Of a stretch of 64,000 nucleotides of DNA, positions 62,195 through 64,000 are shown one piece after another; the stretch's first letter is position 1, and every line of letters starts with the position of its first letter. Origin of the DNA: Hyphomicrobiales bacterium. Its GTDB lineage: Bacteria; Pseudomonadota; Alphaproteobacteria; Rhizobiales; RI-29. The translations under genes and the position numbers were made by a program. A model generated the notes under the pieces. That model was not told the DNA's origin and ran no database searches. It saw nothing but the letters and a program-made list of their open reading frames with translations. The stretch covers positions 175,428 through 239,427 of the forward strand of contig WGLQ01000014.1 of the NCBI GenBank assembly GCA_016125495.1, written 5' to 3'.

Positions 62195-63442
62195 CTAGTC
62201 AAGATTGAATTGAATCTTATTCAGATCAGCCTCCGTGACGCCGCTGCCTTTGCCAATACATGTCGCCATGCTATCGTAGACAATGGGAAGCGCAAACAGC
62301 CCTCCCCCGGCTGACAAGCAAATAGCGCCCTCGCTAATTCGATGTTGACCCGCGTTGCCTACATGATCTTTGATCTTCAAAAACCCAAACACCCCCAACA
62401 GAATACCGAACATATAAGCCGTTCCAGTCAACAAACCCGACAGTTCACCATCCGCACTTTCGTTCGAACTTTCTATGGCTGCATATCGATATGCATCTGA
62501 ACTTCTTAATACCATGCCCACCGCCCGCGCAATCTCGGTTTCGCTTCTCTGAGTAGGGTCGATTGTCACGATCGCAGTCCACGGCTTGAACGTCAACTGG
62601 TTGCTTGACAAAAACGCGCAATTCAAGCCTGTGCGAGACGCTCGCGATGAGTTTCCGGGCGCAAAGTAGTATAAACCATCACTCGTAGTGACAAAGATAT
62701 TTGCCTCCTGCAACTTCGCGTCTGAAGTGGTGATGAGAAAATTCGACGGTCTCTCGTGCAAATGTTTTGCACGCAAGTAACCCAAATGAAACACAGAGAT
62801 GACAGCAAAGAATAACGCAATATTTGATTTATACAAAATAGACAATCTGAAAACAGCAATCATTATTACAGGAACGATCCAGAGCGCCATTAGCTGTAGT
62901 GCGTTCCACTGACCAACGAACATGGATGCGGCAACGAACGAAATAAACGCAAGGAAGACTGCCATCACTGCCACCTCAACGCAGAACAATACAATCGAAA
63001 CACTGTTCGGGAGGAATTTTTGTAGCGCAACTCGGAGGGCAAAAAGTGGCTGCTGCACCAATTGGTAGAACACATTGAAAACCGTAATCAAAAGTACGGC
63101 ATAGAGAGCTACTATCGTCAGCGCTTGGTGCATGCCGTCTCGCGACAGTAGCGCAACATTCTCTAAGCCAACATACAGCATCATTCCAGTAATATACAGA
63201 AGCCCGGAACCAGCTAGCATTAGAAATAGCCGAAATATGTTAAACAAAAGAACTGCCGAATTATTTTCTGCGCCCCTCTTCGCCAATTCTAGAGTCACCG
63301 AACCGGAAACAATTTCGCCCGTACGCCTGAAGTGACTTGCTAACAAGAGGCCAAGAAGCCAAATCAGGGTAACTAAGATAGCAAAGCCGACAGCCATCCA
63401 GTTGACATCAACATCATCATTGATCATTGCCACAGCGACCAT
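62195..63442 (-). CDS. unrecognised multi-pass membrane protein of foreign composition
   Basis: A 415-residue protein with about seven spans in its first 230 residues (for example ILVTLIWLLGLLLASHF and MAVFLAFISFVAASMFVG), then a soluble domain of about 115 residues with FVTTSDGLYYFAPGN and SNQLTFKPWTAIVTID, then one or two more spans. I recognise no family. The codon use is AT-rich and unlike every other gene here, a strong sign of transfer. The ATG at 63442 has a weak ribosome site; another ATG lies five codons later. Confidence 0.65.
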   Translation of the reverse strand: MVAVAMINDDVDVNWMAVGFAILVTLIWLLGLLLASHFRRTGEIVSGSVTLELAKRGAENNSAVLLFNIFRLFLMLAGSGLLYITGMMLYVGLENVALLSRDGMHQALTIVALYAVLLITVFNVFYQLVQQPLFALRVALQKFLPNSVSIVLFCVEVAVMAVFLAFISFVAASMFVGQWNALQLMALWIVPVIMIAVFRLSILYKSNIALFFAVISVFHLGYLRAKHLHERPSNFLITTSDAKLQEANIFVTTSDGLYYFAPGNSSRASRTGLNCAFLSSNQLTFKPWTAIVTIDPTQRSETEIARAVGMVLRSSDAYRYAAIESSNESADGELSGLLTGTAYMFGILLGVFGFLKIKDHVGNAGQHRISEGAICLSAGGGLFALPIVYDSMATCIGKGSGVTEADLNKIQFNLD

Positions 63443-63758
63443 TTCATTGTGCCTGAGAGCGTCTTGTTCTGAATTGCAGTACTTTATGAAGCGATCAGAA
63501 ACTCCATTTATTTATAAGTGTACCCTGGCAAATTCAACGCGTTAATCAAAAGGCGATCCTCCAAAAGCCCGCGGACATGCGGCAACTTGTCTCAAAAACG
63601 GATGCCCGGAAAAGTGTGAGCCACCCCTGACTCTCATGAAGTTGTTAGGTTTTGGGCAGGCGACTAGCTCCGCAGGCTTCTCCAAATGCGCGCAATTGAC
63701 AATTCCATCCCCTCACTCACATCAGTTCAAACCATGGCGACCGCGACGTCAAGCATCC

Positions 63759-63841
63759 TGAACGACCGGGCACATCCCTGACACTTTGAACCGGCAGCAT
63801 CCCTGACACTGCTAGGCTTCCTCTTTAGCCAGTTCCGGCGC
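63759..63841. repeat. tandem 83-base repeat, copy 1
   Basis: Begins TGAACGACCGGGCACATCCC and ends TTCCGGCGC. It contains two CATCCCTGACA units (TGTCAGGGATG on the other strand). Copy 2 starts exactly 99 bases later and differs at a handful of positions. Such TGTCAGG ends are seen in IS481-type elements; that assignment is inference. Confidence 0.8.
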
Positions 63842-63857
63842 GCCAGGGCTCGGCGCG

Positions 63858-63940
63858 TGAACGACCGGGCACATCCCTGACAATTTGGACCGACAGCATC
63901 CCTGACACTGCTAGGCGTCTTCCTTAGCCGGTTCCGGCGC
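63858..63940. repeat. tandem 83-base repeat, copy 2
   Basis: Same length and ends as copy 1, again with two CATCCCTGACA units. The 16 bases between copies are GC-rich. A mobile element or its remnant may continue past the right edge of the window. Confidence 0.8.
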
Positions 63941-64000
63941 CGAGCGCAGCCGCGCACGCGGCGGAGCGAAGCGGTGGAACCGGCCAGCGCGATCGACGAC

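Larger units (their letters stand above)
63443..64000. other. intergenic region with mobile-element-like debris
   Basis: No intact gene is visible. The first 270 bases are AT-rich. The stretch 63597-63630 holds a short CACCCCTGACTCTC piece that resembles the downstream repeat units. From 63727 a small minus-strand frame of 76 codons exists, but it is rich in Arg and Cys, matches the repeats and is probably not a protein. The two 83-base repeats lie at 63759 and 63858. Confidence 0.5.

Noticed and set aside
63727..63957. Small minus-strand frame of 76 codons at the right end
   Set aside because: It simply translates the two tandem repeats, so its two halves are alike (QGCARSF twice). It is better explained as repeat DNA than as a gene.
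61804..64000. Prophage or conjugative island
   Set aside because: No integrase, portal, relaxase or phage structural gene is visible; only one AT-rich membrane gene and repeats are present.

Overview
The window is a GC-rich stretch (about two thirds G+C by eye) of a bacterial chromosome, almost certainly from an alphaproteobacterium of the order Hyphomicrobiales (Rhizobiales). This rests on gene order and signals: gmk-yicC-mltG-fabF-acpP-fabG-fabD faces rpsF-rpsR-DUF2232-rplI-dnaB-alr-radA-cvpA-purF-SDR; rplY-pth-ychF, grxD-bolA-purL and queA-tgt are grouped as in that order; and the ssb promoter carries a GAAC-N7-GAAC box, the alphaproteobacterial LexA site. The genus cannot be named from the sequence.

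Layout. 1-1316 (+): end of pdxA and rsmA. 1313-8118 (-): guanylate kinase, YicC, MltG and the fatty-acid synthesis set. 8444-25203 (+): ribosomal proteins S6, S18 and L9, replicative helicase, alanine racemase, RadA, CvpA-like protein, PurF, a TAXI-like periplasmic protein, an SDR, L25, Pth, YchF and a CapA-like protein. 25295-29407 (-): GrxD, BolA, PurL and a SIMPL-domain protein. 29633-29708: a CAT-anticodon tRNA. 29733-35068: an accessory stretch with a secreted FG-GAP-like protein, two convergent SET-domain genes, a SAM methyltransferase and a DMT transporter, including an AT-richer 0.5 kb gap. 35053-46308: tgt, queA, two cyclophilins and coaD, then an accessory insert (two LysE-type exporters, an unknown gene, a ParA-like ATPase and a divergent TadG-like VWA protein), then gyrA. 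46522-52664: tRNA-Leu(GAG), lipB, gamma-glutamyltransferase, gamma-glutamylcyclotransferase, a DUF805 protein and a biotin-dependent carboxylase alpha subunit. 52882-57446 (+): a class III cyclase split by an in-frame amber codon, a pentapeptide-repeat membrane protein and ssb. 57553-61803 (-): a small unknown, mfd and sdhE. 61804-64000: a markedly AT-richer segment with an unrecognised membrane protein and a tandem repeat that looks like mobile-element debris.

Most of the window is conserved housekeeping: fatty-acid synthesis, translation, replication and repair (DnaB, RadA, GyrA, Ssb, Mfd), purine synthesis (PurF, PurL), queuosine (QueA, Tgt), CoA and lipoate. The best leads for new biology are the amber-split cyclase beside the pentapeptide-repeat membrane protein, the paired SET-domain genes, the ParA/unknown/VWA insert between coaD and gyrA, the TAXI-like protein with a lipoprotein-like helical tail, and the low-GC end of the window. 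No single complete new system can be proved from this sequence alone.
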